Below are positions 1 through 9,997 of a DNA stretch of 64,000 nucleotides, one piece after another. Every line of letters starts with the position of its first letter. Within the stretch, counting starts at the first letter, position 1. The stretch comes from Ruegeria marina (GTDB taxonomy: Bacteria; Pseudomonadota; Alphaproteobacteria; Rhodobacterales; Rhodobacteraceae): contig NZ_FMZV01000019.1 in NCBI RefSeq assembly GCF_900101475.1, forward strand, positions 1-64,000, given 5' to 3'. The notes under the pieces were generated by a model. The model was not told the origin of the DNA, searched no databases, and saw only the letters and a list, made by a program, of their open reading frames with translations. Made by a program: the position numbers and the translations under genes.

Positions 1-56
1 GAGCCGTGAATCACGCCGTGCGACCGAAATCAATGCATCCTGACCCTAAGCCCTCC

Positions 57-407
57 TCAGGTCAACTTGGGGTGGTGGTAATTTGCGGTCTCGACACGTC
101 GCCAGTCCAGCCCCTCGAACAGGGCTTCAAACTGGGCCTTGGTCATGGAAATGGTGCCTTCGCTCAGCTTTGGCCAAACGAAACCAGCGCCCTCGATACG
201 TTTGTAGACCAGAACGAGACCCGTTCCATCCCACATCAGTATCTTGATCTTGTCTCGCCCCTTCGATCTGAAGACGAAGAATGCCCCTGAGAGCGGATCG
301 AGGTCAAAATTGCTGAGAACGTAATTTGCCAGCCCATCCATCCCCTTTCGAAAATCGACAGGGGTCGTGGCGAGATAAATCTTGTAGGTGTTGGAAGGCG
401 CAATCAT
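57..407 (-). CDS. tnpB: IS66 family accessory protein TnpB (Orf2)
   Basis: 116-residue protein with the diagnostic IS66 Orf2 features: an N-terminal KIYLATTPVDFRKGMDGLA segment, a central IKILMWDGTGLVLVYKR core and a C-terminal LFEGLDWRR. It is an accessory protein needed for IS66-type transposition, and its biochemical role is not settled. Its ATG overlaps the stop of tnpA in an ATGA arrangement, so the two are translationally coupled. The DDE transposase gene (tnpC) would lie to the left. The 56 bases left of this gene do not show a recognisable TnpC start, so either tnpC begins beyond the edge or the element is truncated. Confidence 0.9.
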   Translation of the reverse strand: MIAPSNTYKIYLATTPVDFRKGMDGLANYVLSNFDLDPLSGAFFVFRSKGRDKIKILMWDGTGLVLVYKRIEGAGFVWPKLSEGTISMTKAQFEALFEGLDWRRVETANYHHPKLT

Positions 408-802
408 TGGAGCTGGCCCGCGACCTTCATGAGCTTCACAAGGTTGCCTTCCGAGATCCCCAGAGGAAATTCGATTGTCACGGTCCCGCAGAGAATGCGC
501 CCACAGCCCGTCTGATCGCTGGCCGGTCGTGGCGTCTCGACGACGGAAGCATCATCCTCGACACTCAAAGCGGCGAATGCAGGGCCTTCTATATGGATTT
601 TCTCGCCTCGGCGTCGCCGGTCGGCAACGGACCACTTGCGGACAAGGCATTCATGAGCACCAAGCTCTGCAGCCACGTCTCCCGGAGATTGCCCATCTTC
701 TCGAATGCGCCGAGTAGCTTCCCACTTCAACTCATTGGGCCAGATGTTCTTTCCTGTAGGGGTCTTGCGAATGGTGAAGCCCCAAACCTTATTTTCCGCC
801 AT
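404..802 (-). CDS. tnpA: IS66 family accessory protein TnpA (Orf1), HTH
   Basis: 132 residues. The N-terminal half carries a transposase_8-type helix-turn-helix (about residues 25-60, ELKWEATRRIREDGQSPGDV followed by LGAHECLVRKW). The C-terminal half has the IS66 Orf1 signature CGRILCGTVTIEFPLGISE. It is the first gene of the IS66 operon and probably binds the element ends. It overlaps tnpB by 4 nt. The ATG at 802 follows a GGAGG-like sequence on the minus strand. Family assignment is from sequence pattern only, but the pair tnpA-tnpB makes it secure. Confidence 0.88.
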   Translation of the reverse strand: MAENKVWGFTIRKTPTGKNIWPNELKWEATRRIREDGQSPGDVAAELGAHECLVRKWSVADRRRRGEKIHIEGPAFAALSVEDDASVVETPRPASDQTGCGRILCGTVTIEFPLGISEGNLVKLMKVAGQLQ

Positions 803-885
803 GGTGGCCTCCAGTTTAGTTCCGGGGCCTGAATACCATTCGCAGCACTGGTAGGTTTAGGGGGCAAGAAGCGGGCTAGATGCAA

Positions 886-892
886 CGCTTAC
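886..892. repeat. Possible IS66 terminal inverted repeat tip
   Basis: On the minus strand, in the orientation of the IS genes, the sequence at 892 begins GTAAGCG, which resembles the GTAA-type tips of IS66 elements, about 85 bp upstream of tnpA. The opposite end and the 8-bp target duplication are not in the window, so this end is tentative. Confidence 0.35.
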
Positions 893-981
893 GATTGTCA
901 AACCTAACGCCGAAAAGCGTCAAACCCGATCCGATTAAGGACCAGACATGACAACAAAACCTAACTATTTCAGCTTTTAAG

Positions 982-1056
982 TGGTGCCCGGGGGCGGAAT
1001 CGAACCACCGACACGAGGATTTTCAATCCACTGCTCTACCCCTGAGCTACCCGGGC
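982..1056 (-). tRNA. tRNA-Phe (GAA)
   Basis: Reading from 1056 leftwards, the acceptor stem GCCCGGG pairs with CCCGGGC at 986-992. The D-arm and T-arm (GGTTCGATTCC) are intact. The anticodon loop TTGAAAA has anticodon GAA at 1022-1024. The discriminator A (985) and an encoded CCA (982-984) complete the molecule. It is a full-length, normal-looking tRNA between the IS66 end and katG. A tRNA gene is unusual on a small plasmid and supports a chromosomal or chromid location. Confidence 0.95.
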
Positions 1057-3817
<2,761 letters not shown>

Positions 3818-3838
3818 TCGGAACCCCATGATGACAGG

Positions 3839-3867
3839 CGGGGCGGCTTCGGGCCGCCCCGTTTTTT
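3839..3867 (+). terminator. Rho-independent terminator of katG
   Basis: Nine-base GC stem CGGGGCGGC / GCCGCCCCG with loop TTCGG, followed by a run of six T, 22 bp after the katG stop. Confidence 0.92.
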
Positions 3868-4077
3868 GCGCCTGCAAGGTTGTTGGTCCGGAAATGCCGA
3901 CCTGCTGCCGCGGCGCCAGATTATCCTCGCACTGATTGATGCGGCATTCGTCGCTTTATGCCAAAGTGATCGCGCCGCAGCGTGGTTGCCGAACAGCCTG
4001 CAAGACTGCTTTCGTGCCCCCCCTTTGGAACCGCATCTGACCTCGAATGTGACGACAGAACGCGTGGCCCCCTGCCC

Positions 4078-5154
4078 TCACACTGCCGCCGCCCAGAAGC
4101 GGTATCTTCCCTGCCCGGTGATTTCGCGGGCCAGACCACGGTCGGTGAACAGGTTGAGGTTACGCCGGGCCGACATCGGGGAACAGCCTACATACTGCGC
4201 CACTAGATCGGCCGACAGGATCGGAAACCGGGTGAGCGCGTCGGTCAAAGCGGGCGGCGTGCGGCCGGACAAGTCCTGTGTCTTCAAGCGTGCGCGCTCC
4301 AGCCAGACTTTCAGCCGATCCAGTTCCATCAGCGCGGCCAACGCGCCGGCCTCGACGGCGGCGTAAAAAACCCGCAGCCGCGCTTCGGCAAAATCTTCGC
4401 CGCCATTTACCGCATAGCGGTCAAACCGGTGCCCGCCCGCGACCGGCAGAAACGGGGCCAGCCCCCCTGCCCCGATGATCATTGCCGCCGTTACAGGTTC
4501 TAGAAGTTCATCCCACGGCGTGATCCCTTCGCTTCGCCAGAAAGCCAGATCGCAAGCCGCCCGAGTTATCTCGTGGCAAGCAACCTGGCTTTGATGGTGG
4601 GCACAAAATGCAGTGCCGAGCGCGTCCAGTTCACCGCCCACGGGACGGTCTGCATAGGGGTCAGGGTCACGAGCGTCCGTGACATCTGCCCGGCCCAGGA
4701 AGGCGCGCAGATCCTCATGAACCGCGATGCCTTGCCCGGTCAGTCGCCGCACCGCCCAACTCGCTCGCGCCAGGGCGCGCGCCTCGTCCTCCCCGGCCAG
4801 GCGCGAGGCACGATAGAGCGCAATCTTCTCCGGGCCCAGCCAGACACCTTCTGCGCGCAAGATGGCCGAAACCGACTGCAACGCAAACCGCTCTCTGATG
4901 CCGATGGGCATTTGTTTGAGCCTTTCTCCGAAACGGGTCACGGCCTCTACTGAAACCAGCAATTCGCGATAGCAGGCTCGCTCGGCCTGAAGCCAGACAT
5001 CGGGCTGCAACGATCCTTCGCGCGCGGTGACGGGCCAAGGCAGATCGGTCGACGTCTCGTCCGGGTCCGGCGCCTGAGGCAGGAACCACAGGTCCTCTTC
5101 CGGCGTCGGATCTCGGTCGTAGATCGACTTTGGCTGGCCCAGAATTACTGCCAT
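4078..5154 (-). CDS. DUF1612 / HTH protein (RHE_PE00001 family)
   Basis: 358 residues. This family (DUF1612 followed by a C-terminal helix-turn-helix) is found mostly on rhizobial and roseobacter plasmids, and its function is unknown. Recognisable parts are the N-terminal YDRDPTPEEDLWFLP-like segment, a central helical region, and the C-terminal TRFPILSADLVAQYVGCSPMSARRNLNLF winged-helix-like segment, about residues 300-340. I start it at 5154, where AAGGAAG lies about 10 nt upstream. A start at 5184 is possible. It is divergent from the tyrosine recombinase, next to parAB and the DnaA-like initiator, so it probably belongs to the plasmid maintenance module, perhaps as a DNA-binding regulator. 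Confidence 0.75.
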   Translation of the reverse strand: MAVILGQPKSIYDRDPTPEEDLWFLPQAPDPDETSTDLPWPVTAREGSLQPDVWLQAERACYRELLVSVEAVTRFGERLKQMPIGIRERFALQSVSAILRAEGVWLGPEKIALYRASRLAGEDEARALARASWAVRRLTGQGIAVHEDLRAFLGRADVTDARDPDPYADRPVGGELDALGTAFCAHHQSQVACHEITRAACDLAFWRSEGITPWDELLEPVTAAMIIGAGGLAPFLPVAGGHRFDRYAVNGGEDFAEARLRVFYAAVEAGALAALMELDRLKVWLERARLKTQDLSGRTPPALTDALTRFPILSADLVAQYVGCSPMSARRNLNLFTDRGLAREITGQGRYRFWAAAV

Positions 5155-5239
5155 ATTTTTTTCGCTTCCTTTATTTACAAACATTATATCCGAATTTTGT
5201 TCGTATCATAGAGGGTTCCATTTCAGTACATTTATATTT

Positions 5240-5256
5240 GATAACTTTCTGTTATC
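5240..5256. promoter_or_regulatory. Small inverted repeat in divergent intergenic region
   Basis: GATAAC-TTTCT-GTTATC, 6-bp perfect arms with a 5-nt spacer, in the AT-rich 145-bp region between the divergent DUF1612 gene and the recombinase. Position and symmetry suggest an operator, possibly for the HTH protein. No direct evidence. Confidence 0.35.
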
Positions 5257-5299
5257 GTGTGTGATTGAACTTCTGCCGGCATCATGCATAATCAGCCGC

Positions 5300-6346
5300 A
5301 TGACACAGGTCAGCACCCCTCCCTTTGCGCCGCCCGCCCTATCCGTCCAGGATATCGAGGCATTGAACGACCTGTATCGGCGCGGCACCCCAGAGAATAC
5401 TATACGCGCCTACGAACGGGACCTGGTTTACATTACAGCGTGGAAACAGTTGCGATTTGACGAACCCCTGGTCTGGCCTGAGAGGCACGAATGTGCGCTT
5501 CGCTTTGTACTGGATCATTCCCGCGACCTGTCCGAAGCCAAGGATGGCGCCCGCGAGGTGGCCGAGGCCCTGATCGCCCAACGGTTACGCCGCGCGCTGA
5601 CCTGCCCTGCACCGTCAACATTGAATCGCCGCATCGCCTCCTGGCAGGCCTTTCATCGCATGAAGAACCTCGACAGCCCATTCGATGCACCCCTTCTGAA
5701 ACAGGCCCGGGCCAAGGCGCGTCGGGCCGCTGCACGCCCAGCCAAGCCGAAATCCCGCAACCCGATCACCCGTCCAATTCTGGAACAGTTGCTTGCGACC
5801 TGTCGCGGTACGATACGTGACTGTCGAGATCGAGCCATTCTGATGCTGGGTTGGGCAAGTGGCGGTCGCCGCAGATCCGAGATCGCCGCGTTGATGGTCG
5901 AGGACATCTCGCTCAAGGATTTTGCCAAGACCGGTATTGTTTGGATCTCACTGGTCGAAACCAAGACAACGGCGCGCGGCAGCACGCCGCGTCTTGTGCT
6001 CAAGGGACGCGCCGCGCAGGCGCTGGTTCACTGGCTCGAAATATCCGGGATTAAGGACGGTCCGCTGTTCCGCCCGATATCCAAAGCCGATCGCCTGCTG
6101 AAAAGGCGCATGACCCCGGATGCAATTTATCAGATCGTAAAGCGCCGCCTGCGACTGGCCGGATTGCCCGAAGATTTCGCGTCACCCCATGGCATTCGCT
6201 CGGGCTTCCTGACACAAGCCGCACTCGATGGCGCCCCGATCCAGGCAGCCATGCGCCTGTCGCTGCATCGTTCGGTCGCGCAAGCGCAGCGTTATTACGA
6301 CGATGTAGACATAGCCGAAAACCCGGCAACGGATCTGCTTGGATAG
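5300..6346 (+). CDS. Tyrosine recombinase / integrase family protein
   Basis: 348 residues from the ATG at 5300. A GTG at 5261 in frame is an alternative, and neither has a strong ribosome binding site. The N-terminal SAM-like core-binding region (about 20-130) contains TPENTIRAYERDLVY. The C-terminal catalytic domain has the first arginine in GGRRRSEIAAL, the HGIRSGF box (HxxR), and a final LHRSVAQAQRYY with the candidate nucleophilic tyrosine. It probably acts as a XerC/D-like resolvase or integrase. Location next to parB and the initiator favours resolution of replicon multimers or integration of the module. It ends only 55 bp from the convergent parB stop, with a parS-like repeat in the gap. 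Confidence 0.88.
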   Translation: MTQVSTPPFAPPALSVQDIEALNDLYRRGTPENTIRAYERDLVYITAWKQLRFDEPLVWPERHECALRFVLDHSRDLSEAKDGAREVAEALIAQRLRRALTCPAPSTLNRRIASWQAFHRMKNLDSPFDAPLLKQARAKARRAAARPAKPKSRNPITRPILEQLLATCRGTIRDCRDRAILMLGWASGGRRRSEIAALMVEDISLKDFAKTGIVWISLVETKTTARGSTPRLVLKGRAAQALVHWLEISGIKDGPLFRPISKADRLLKRRMTPDAIYQIVKRRLRLAGLPEDFASPHGIRSGFLTQAALDGAPIQAAMRLSLHRSVAQAQRYYDDVDIAENPATDLLG

Positions 6347-6374
6347 CGCGGTCTTACCCGTGGGTAAGACCGCG
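6347..6374. repeat. Candidate parS site 1 (extended palindrome)
   Basis: Core CTTACCCGTGGGTAAG at 6353-6368, one of three identical copies. Here the symmetry extends to 13-bp perfect arms (6347-6359 and 6362-6374) around a GT spacer. It lies between the convergent stops of the recombinase and parB, so it may also terminate transcription, although there is no T-run. Confidence 0.75.
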
Positions 6375-6400
6375 TGGCTTATGGCTTCGACAAGCCGACA

Positions 6401-7495
6401 TCAGTCATCCTGAAGATCGTCGATCAATCGCGCAACCGCCTGCTCAAGCCGGTTTCGATCAATTCGCGTAAAATCGAGATTGTACCGCAGATCGATTCGA
6501 CCGTTCGAGGCAGAGCATTTGGCGACACCATGCGAACGGCTGATCTGGAACGTAGTCTTGGCCTTTCGGGGATTCACGACACCCTGCACAGGTGCCGCCC
6601 CCCCCTTCCCTTCGAGCTTTTCACCTTCCAAGGCCCCGCGCAAAATCGCCAACTCTTCGGCGCTAGTCCGTTCAGGCCGCATCGCCAGCGACGTCTGAAG
6701 CCTGAGCACAAGATCGGGATCGACGTCGAGCCGGCGCTTGAGATCAACGCCCAGGTTGCGCGGAATGTCATTTGCATGTGCCAGCGATGCACCCAAAACA
6801 GACAAAAGGCTGGCGAACGCCCGGATGTAGCTGCGCTTGGTATAGCTTGCCGACTTGAACAGAACGCTGACCGCCTTGTCCACGTCCTCGCACTCGTTCT
6901 CCGGATCCTCTGCATAGGCTCGCGCCAGCGCCCCCATTTCCGCAAAAGAGATATCCTTGCGGATCAGGTTCTCGTCCACCATCCGCCGGTACTGGTCGTC
7001 GCGCGAAGCTTCGGACAAGATGCCCGCCGGGATGCGAAGATATCGGTCATCGCCGGTTTCCTCGAAAAGCGCGCGATAGGCCGACAACCGACGCATCCCC
7101 TGCACCAGTTCATAGCTGCCGTCGGCGTTCTGTTCGACCCGGATCGGGTTGGACAGCCCGATTTCCCGGATCGAGGTCTTGAGCTCCTCCAGTTCCGGAT
7201 CAGGGCCGTCGGCGCGGTCCCGGGTCAGCTTTTCTGTCCGGATCGCGTCCAGCGGTACAAGGTCGGTGATCAAGCCTTCTTTCTTCAAACGAACAAGTTC
7301 GTGCGCCAGCTTGTCGTTTTCGGCCCGGATACGATCTTCGGTTTCCTGCCGGTTGCGCAGCGCATCGGCGTTTTCCGAAATCGCCGTGGCCATCGGACCG
7401 CGACGCCGCTCAACTACCGGGTCTGGAACCTTGGTCGCCGGGATGGCTTCCATCTCCGGCATGTCGATGTCGAAAATTCTCCGCTTGCGGCTCAT
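6401..7495 (-). CDS. parB: ParB family partition protein
   Basis: 364 residues. The ParB/Spo0J N-terminal nuclease-like box is seen as IGLSNPIRVEQ...YELVQGMRRLSAYRAL. A central helix-turn-helix region follows (about 195-255) and a C-terminal dimerisation region. It binds parS and, with ParA, segregates the replicon. Its ATG overlaps the parA stop (ATGA), giving a parAB operon read leftwards. The GMRR in place of the common GERR in the CTP-binding region is a modest deviation. Three parS-like repeats flank or lie inside the operon. Confidence 0.92.
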   Translation of the reverse strand: MSRKRRIFDIDMPEMEAIPATKVPDPVVERRRGPMATAISENADALRNRQETEDRIRAENDKLAHELVRLKKEGLITDLVPLDAIRTEKLTRDRADGPDPELEELKTSIREIGLSNPIRVEQNADGSYELVQGMRRLSAYRALFEETGDDRYLRIPAGILSEASRDDQYRRMVDENLIRKDISFAEMGALARAYAEDPENECEDVDKAVSVLFKSASYTKRSYIRAFASLLSVLGASLAHANDIPRNLGVDLKRRLDVDPDLVLRLQTSLAMRPERTSAEELAILRGALEGEKLEGKGGAAPVQGVVNPRKAKTTFQISRSHGVAKCSASNGRIDLRYNLDFTRIDRNRLEQAVARLIDDLQDD

Positions 7496-8799
7496 GCATC
7501 ATCCTCCAGTTGGCCCCAGGCCGACAACATCACCGTTCGAAATTCGCGATAAGCGTTGTCAAACGTACCCCGCGCGCGGCGCCAGGTTTCCCGAGTCATG
7601 TCGCGATAATCCATCTCGTAGACCGAATTCAGGAAGCGTCCCGACTGCTCGACCGCGCGCGTCATCTCGACGGGGTGCTCGGCCACATGTTCACCAAACA
7701 CCTTGCGGAATGCATCGAACATCGCCTGGTGCAGCGCGTTGCCGGGTTCGTAGCGGGTCAGAACGAAACGGATCTCGGCAAAGGCCTTGGGCAGACCGAT
7801 CTTACCCGTGGGTAAGGTGCCATTGAAGCCATGCGCCAGATCCTCCAACGCCTCGGCCAATTGCCCGATAAAAGACGTGGTTGAATCGTATTCCCAATAA
7901 CCCGGACCTGAGGGGATATAGAGCATGTCTGCCGCAAATACCGCGTTCATCGATTGATAACCGATGGCAGGAGGACAGTCGAAAAGAATCAGGTCGTAGG
8001 CGTCGTCAGGAATTTGATCCAGATAGCGAGACACCGCAGCAAAGAACGACCACTCCGGATTTAGGTGCCGGTATTGCGCACTTGCAAATTCGACAAAGGC
8101 CGCGTTGGCGCAGGATGGGATCGCGTCGATGGTAGACCAGGACGTCGGCTTGATGAAATCGCCAACCCGCAGATCACCCAGACCCATGCCCGTAATCGAT
8201 GCCGGCAGTTGCCGGCGGGGCAGGGCGGTACCGCTTTCCGCCGCCGCAGACCGGTTGTTCATTCGCTCGGTTTCACGGATCAGATCGCGCGCCATGATGC
8301 CCCAGACGGTGTAATCCTCCGCCACGTCAGTCAGGCCCATGGAGTGACTGAGCGTAGCCTGCGGATCGAAATCCACAACCAAAACCCTGTAGCCATCCAA
8401 AGCGGCAGCATGCGCCAGGTGCAGCGCGACCGTGGACTTGCCGGCCCCGCCCTTGAAATTGGCGACCGCTGCACGAACCGCCCGCTTTCCGGCGGGACGT
8501 GGTGGCATCAATGACTTACGGTTGACCTTCAGTCGGCGACGCAACTCGTTGACCTCTTCGAGGCTGAACCAGCGTTGGCGGCCGTCCGGCTCGACCTCGC
8601 CGCCGGGCAGGGTGGGGTCGGCGGCCAGTTTGCCGCGAAAGGTTGACTGGTTCAGTTCGAAGATAAGCTCGCTGACCTCCCAACTGGAAAACCGGCGCAG
8701 GGTCTTCTCCATCTGCGGACTGAAAGTCTGTTGCCGGATCCAGCCTTGCAGTTTCAGCGACTGGTTTCGCAAGTTGTTCAGGTCTTCGTGCGTGTACAT
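7492..8799 (-). CDS. parA: ParA family partition ATPase (type Ia, with N-terminal HTH region)
   Basis: 435 residues, long for ParA because of an about 100-residue N-terminal DNA-binding extension (RWFSLEEVNELRRRL, MerR-like), typical of type Ia plasmid ParA that represses its own promoter. The deviant Walker A KGGAGKST is at 116-123 and the Walker A-prime region VVDFDPQ at 141-147. FDCPPA lies in the Walker B region. It forms an operon with parB. A second parS-like repeat (7801-7816) lies inside this gene, in frame, encoding part of LPTGKIGLP. Promoter autoregulation is likely, given the parS-like copy upstream. Confidence 0.93.
   Translation of the reverse strand: MYTHEDLNNLRNQSLKLQGWIRQQTFSPQMEKTLRRFSSWEVSELIFELNQSTFRGKLAADPTLPGGEVEPDGRQRWFSLEEVNELRRRLKVNRKSLMPPRPAGKRAVRAAVANFKGGAGKSTVALHLAHAAALDGYRVLVVDFDPQATLSHSMGLTDVAEDYTVWGIMARDLIRETERMNNRSAAAESGTALPRRQLPASITGMGLGDLRVGDFIKPTSWSTIDAIPSCANAAFVEFASAQYRHLNPEWSFFAAVSRYLDQIPDDAYDLILFDCPPAIGYQSMNAVFAADMLYIPSGPGYWEYDSTTSFIGQLAEALEDLAHGFNGTLPTGKIGLPKAFAEIRFVLTRYEPGNALHQAMFDAFRKVFGEHVAEHPVEMTRAVEQSGRFLNSVYEMDYRDMTRETWRRARGTFDNAYREFRTVMLSAWGQLEDDA
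7801..7816. repeat. Candidate parS site 2 (inside parA)
   Basis: CTTACCCGTGGGTAAG, identical to sites 1 and 3 and in the same orientation on the plus strand, within the parA coding sequence. Conservation of an inverted repeat within a coding region argues that it is bound by ParB. Confidence 0.72.
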
Positions 8800-8898
8800 G
8801 CCTCTGGCTCCCCTGTTTGTCAGGACGCTAATTTTAACTGTTTGCCTATTTACGCTTAATTTGCATTCATGGCAAAAGGAAATATCATGAACACAGGA

Positions 8899-8914
8899 CT
8901 TACCCGTGGGTAAG
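8899..8914. repeat. Candidate parS site 3 (upstream of parA)
   Basis: Third exact copy of CTTACCCGTGGGTAAG, 100 bp upstream of the parA start in the region between parA and the initiator gene. It could serve both as centromere and as an operator for the parAB promoter. Confidence 0.75.
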
Positions 8915-9212
8915 GTTTTCTCAACCAGAACCGGGACTTCCGATTCGCGGACGCCCCGAATCTCCCAACGGCCAGAGACCCCTAACCCGCGCCGAAAACC
9001 AACAACATCTGGGGGGTCATGACCAGCCCCATCCCAAACAATAGGGGGGCATAAAGCATAATTAAGGGGACAGTATGAATGTCCCCCTTCACCAATAACT
9101 CACCATTTTTTAGAACAAGATTTAAGGATAACCGCCGCCGGAAATCCAAGTCGCTTGACAGAATCGAGGAATTGGACGCTAATTACGGCATGATCCGGAA
9201 AAGCGTTGCGCA
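8915..9212. other. Candidate origin / control region before the DnaA-like initiator
   Basis: About 300 bp without a gene, between the divergent parA and initiator genes. It contains a 10-bp palindrome GGTCATGACC (9015-9024), an inverted repeat GGGGACA/TGTCCCC (9066-9072 and 9080-9086, 7-nt loop) and an AT-rich patch about 9090-9135. No perfect DnaA box or repeated iteron set was recognised by eye. Origin function is inferred from position only. Confidence 0.4.
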
Positions 9213-9962
9213 ATGACCAAATTCGGACACCTGGGCACCAGACCCAACCTTGAGGCGATCGAGCGGAGAGAAATGCGGATGCAAATAGCCAAACCGGTCG
9301 GGCGAAATGCTTCGGCCTTGAAATACGACATACTCTCGGCACTATCCGCCCATGCACTGGCAGGTGACAAGAACCGTCAGCGACTTGTCCTGCGCATCAG
9401 TCTATTGATTACCGCCCGTTACAACTGGCAAAGAAACGAACTTTCCATCGGTCGCGAGGAAATCTCGCGCCTATGGTCTGTCGATGAACGCACCGTGAAA
9501 CGCGAGATGTCACGGCTTCGGTCGATGGGTTGGTTAACGGTAAAACGACCCGGAGCACGGGGTCGGGTCAGTGTCTACGAACTGGATTTGAAACAGATGC
9601 TCGTCGATACGAGACCCTCCTGGCATGTTCTCGGGGCGGATTTTACCGACAGGATCGACCAGGAGCCAAGGACGGAAAGCAATGTTGTTCCTTTTCAGGC
9701 AAATGTTGCCGCACCGCCGGACGGAACGGAAGACACGTGGTCATTGGTGCAGGCGGCGCTCCACGCTCGCGACCCTGAACTCTGGTCCAGCTGGTTTCGC
9801 CACCTTTCCGAGGCGGAGAGGGCAGGGGGCCGCGCCACGCTGATGGCCCCTAGCCGCTTCATGGCCGATTATATCGCCTCGCAATGGACAGGCCGACTGT
9901 TGGCCGCCTATGCGCGGGTTGATCCCTCCGTCCGTTCTATCCGGATCGAAAGCGCTGTTTGA
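9213..9962 (+). CDS. DnaA-like plasmid replication initiator
   Basis: 249 residues. Residues about 50-125 form a winged-helix-like DNA-binding region (LSIGREEISRLWSVDERTVK). After a linker, residues 174-249 resemble the N-terminal domain I of DnaA (WSSWFRHL, LMAPSRFMADYI, then an AAYARVDPSVRSIRI tail). There is no AAA+ ATPase domain. This is the layout of the DnaA-like replicases described on roseobacter plasmids and chromids. It likely recruits host replication proteins at the nearby origin. The start at 9213 lacks a strong ribosome binding site. The adjacent parAB operon in opposite orientation fits this replicon type. Confidence 0.8.
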   Translation: MTKFGHLGTRPNLEAIERREMRMQIAKPVGRNASALKYDILSALSAHALAGDKNRQRLVLRISLLITARYNWQRNELSIGREEISRLWSVDERTVKREMSRLRSMGWLTVKRPGARGRVSVYELDLKQMLVDTRPSWHVLGADFTDRIDQEPRTESNVVPFQANVAAPPDGTEDTWSLVQAALHARDPELWSSWFRHLSEAERAGGRATLMAPSRFMADYIASQWTGRLLAAYARVDPSVRSIRIESAV

Positions 9963-9997
9963 ACAGGCTCTAATATGCTGTTTAGAGCCTGTTCAAC
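9960..9997. terminator. Bidirectional terminator hairpin between initiator and tex
   Basis: A nearly perfect inverted repeat: TTGAACAGGCTCTAA pairs with TTTAGAGCCTGTTCAA across a short TATGCTG loop. It spans the stop codons of the two convergent genes and would terminate both. Confidence 0.8.

Noticed and set aside
985-1056. tRNA-Phe as integration site of the replication module
   Set aside because: The recombinase is 4 kb away, and no duplicated 3-prime tRNA segment was recognised near the module edges.
6374-7552. Plus-strand frame of 392 codons opposite parB
   Set aside because: Antisense of parB; no recognisable domain.
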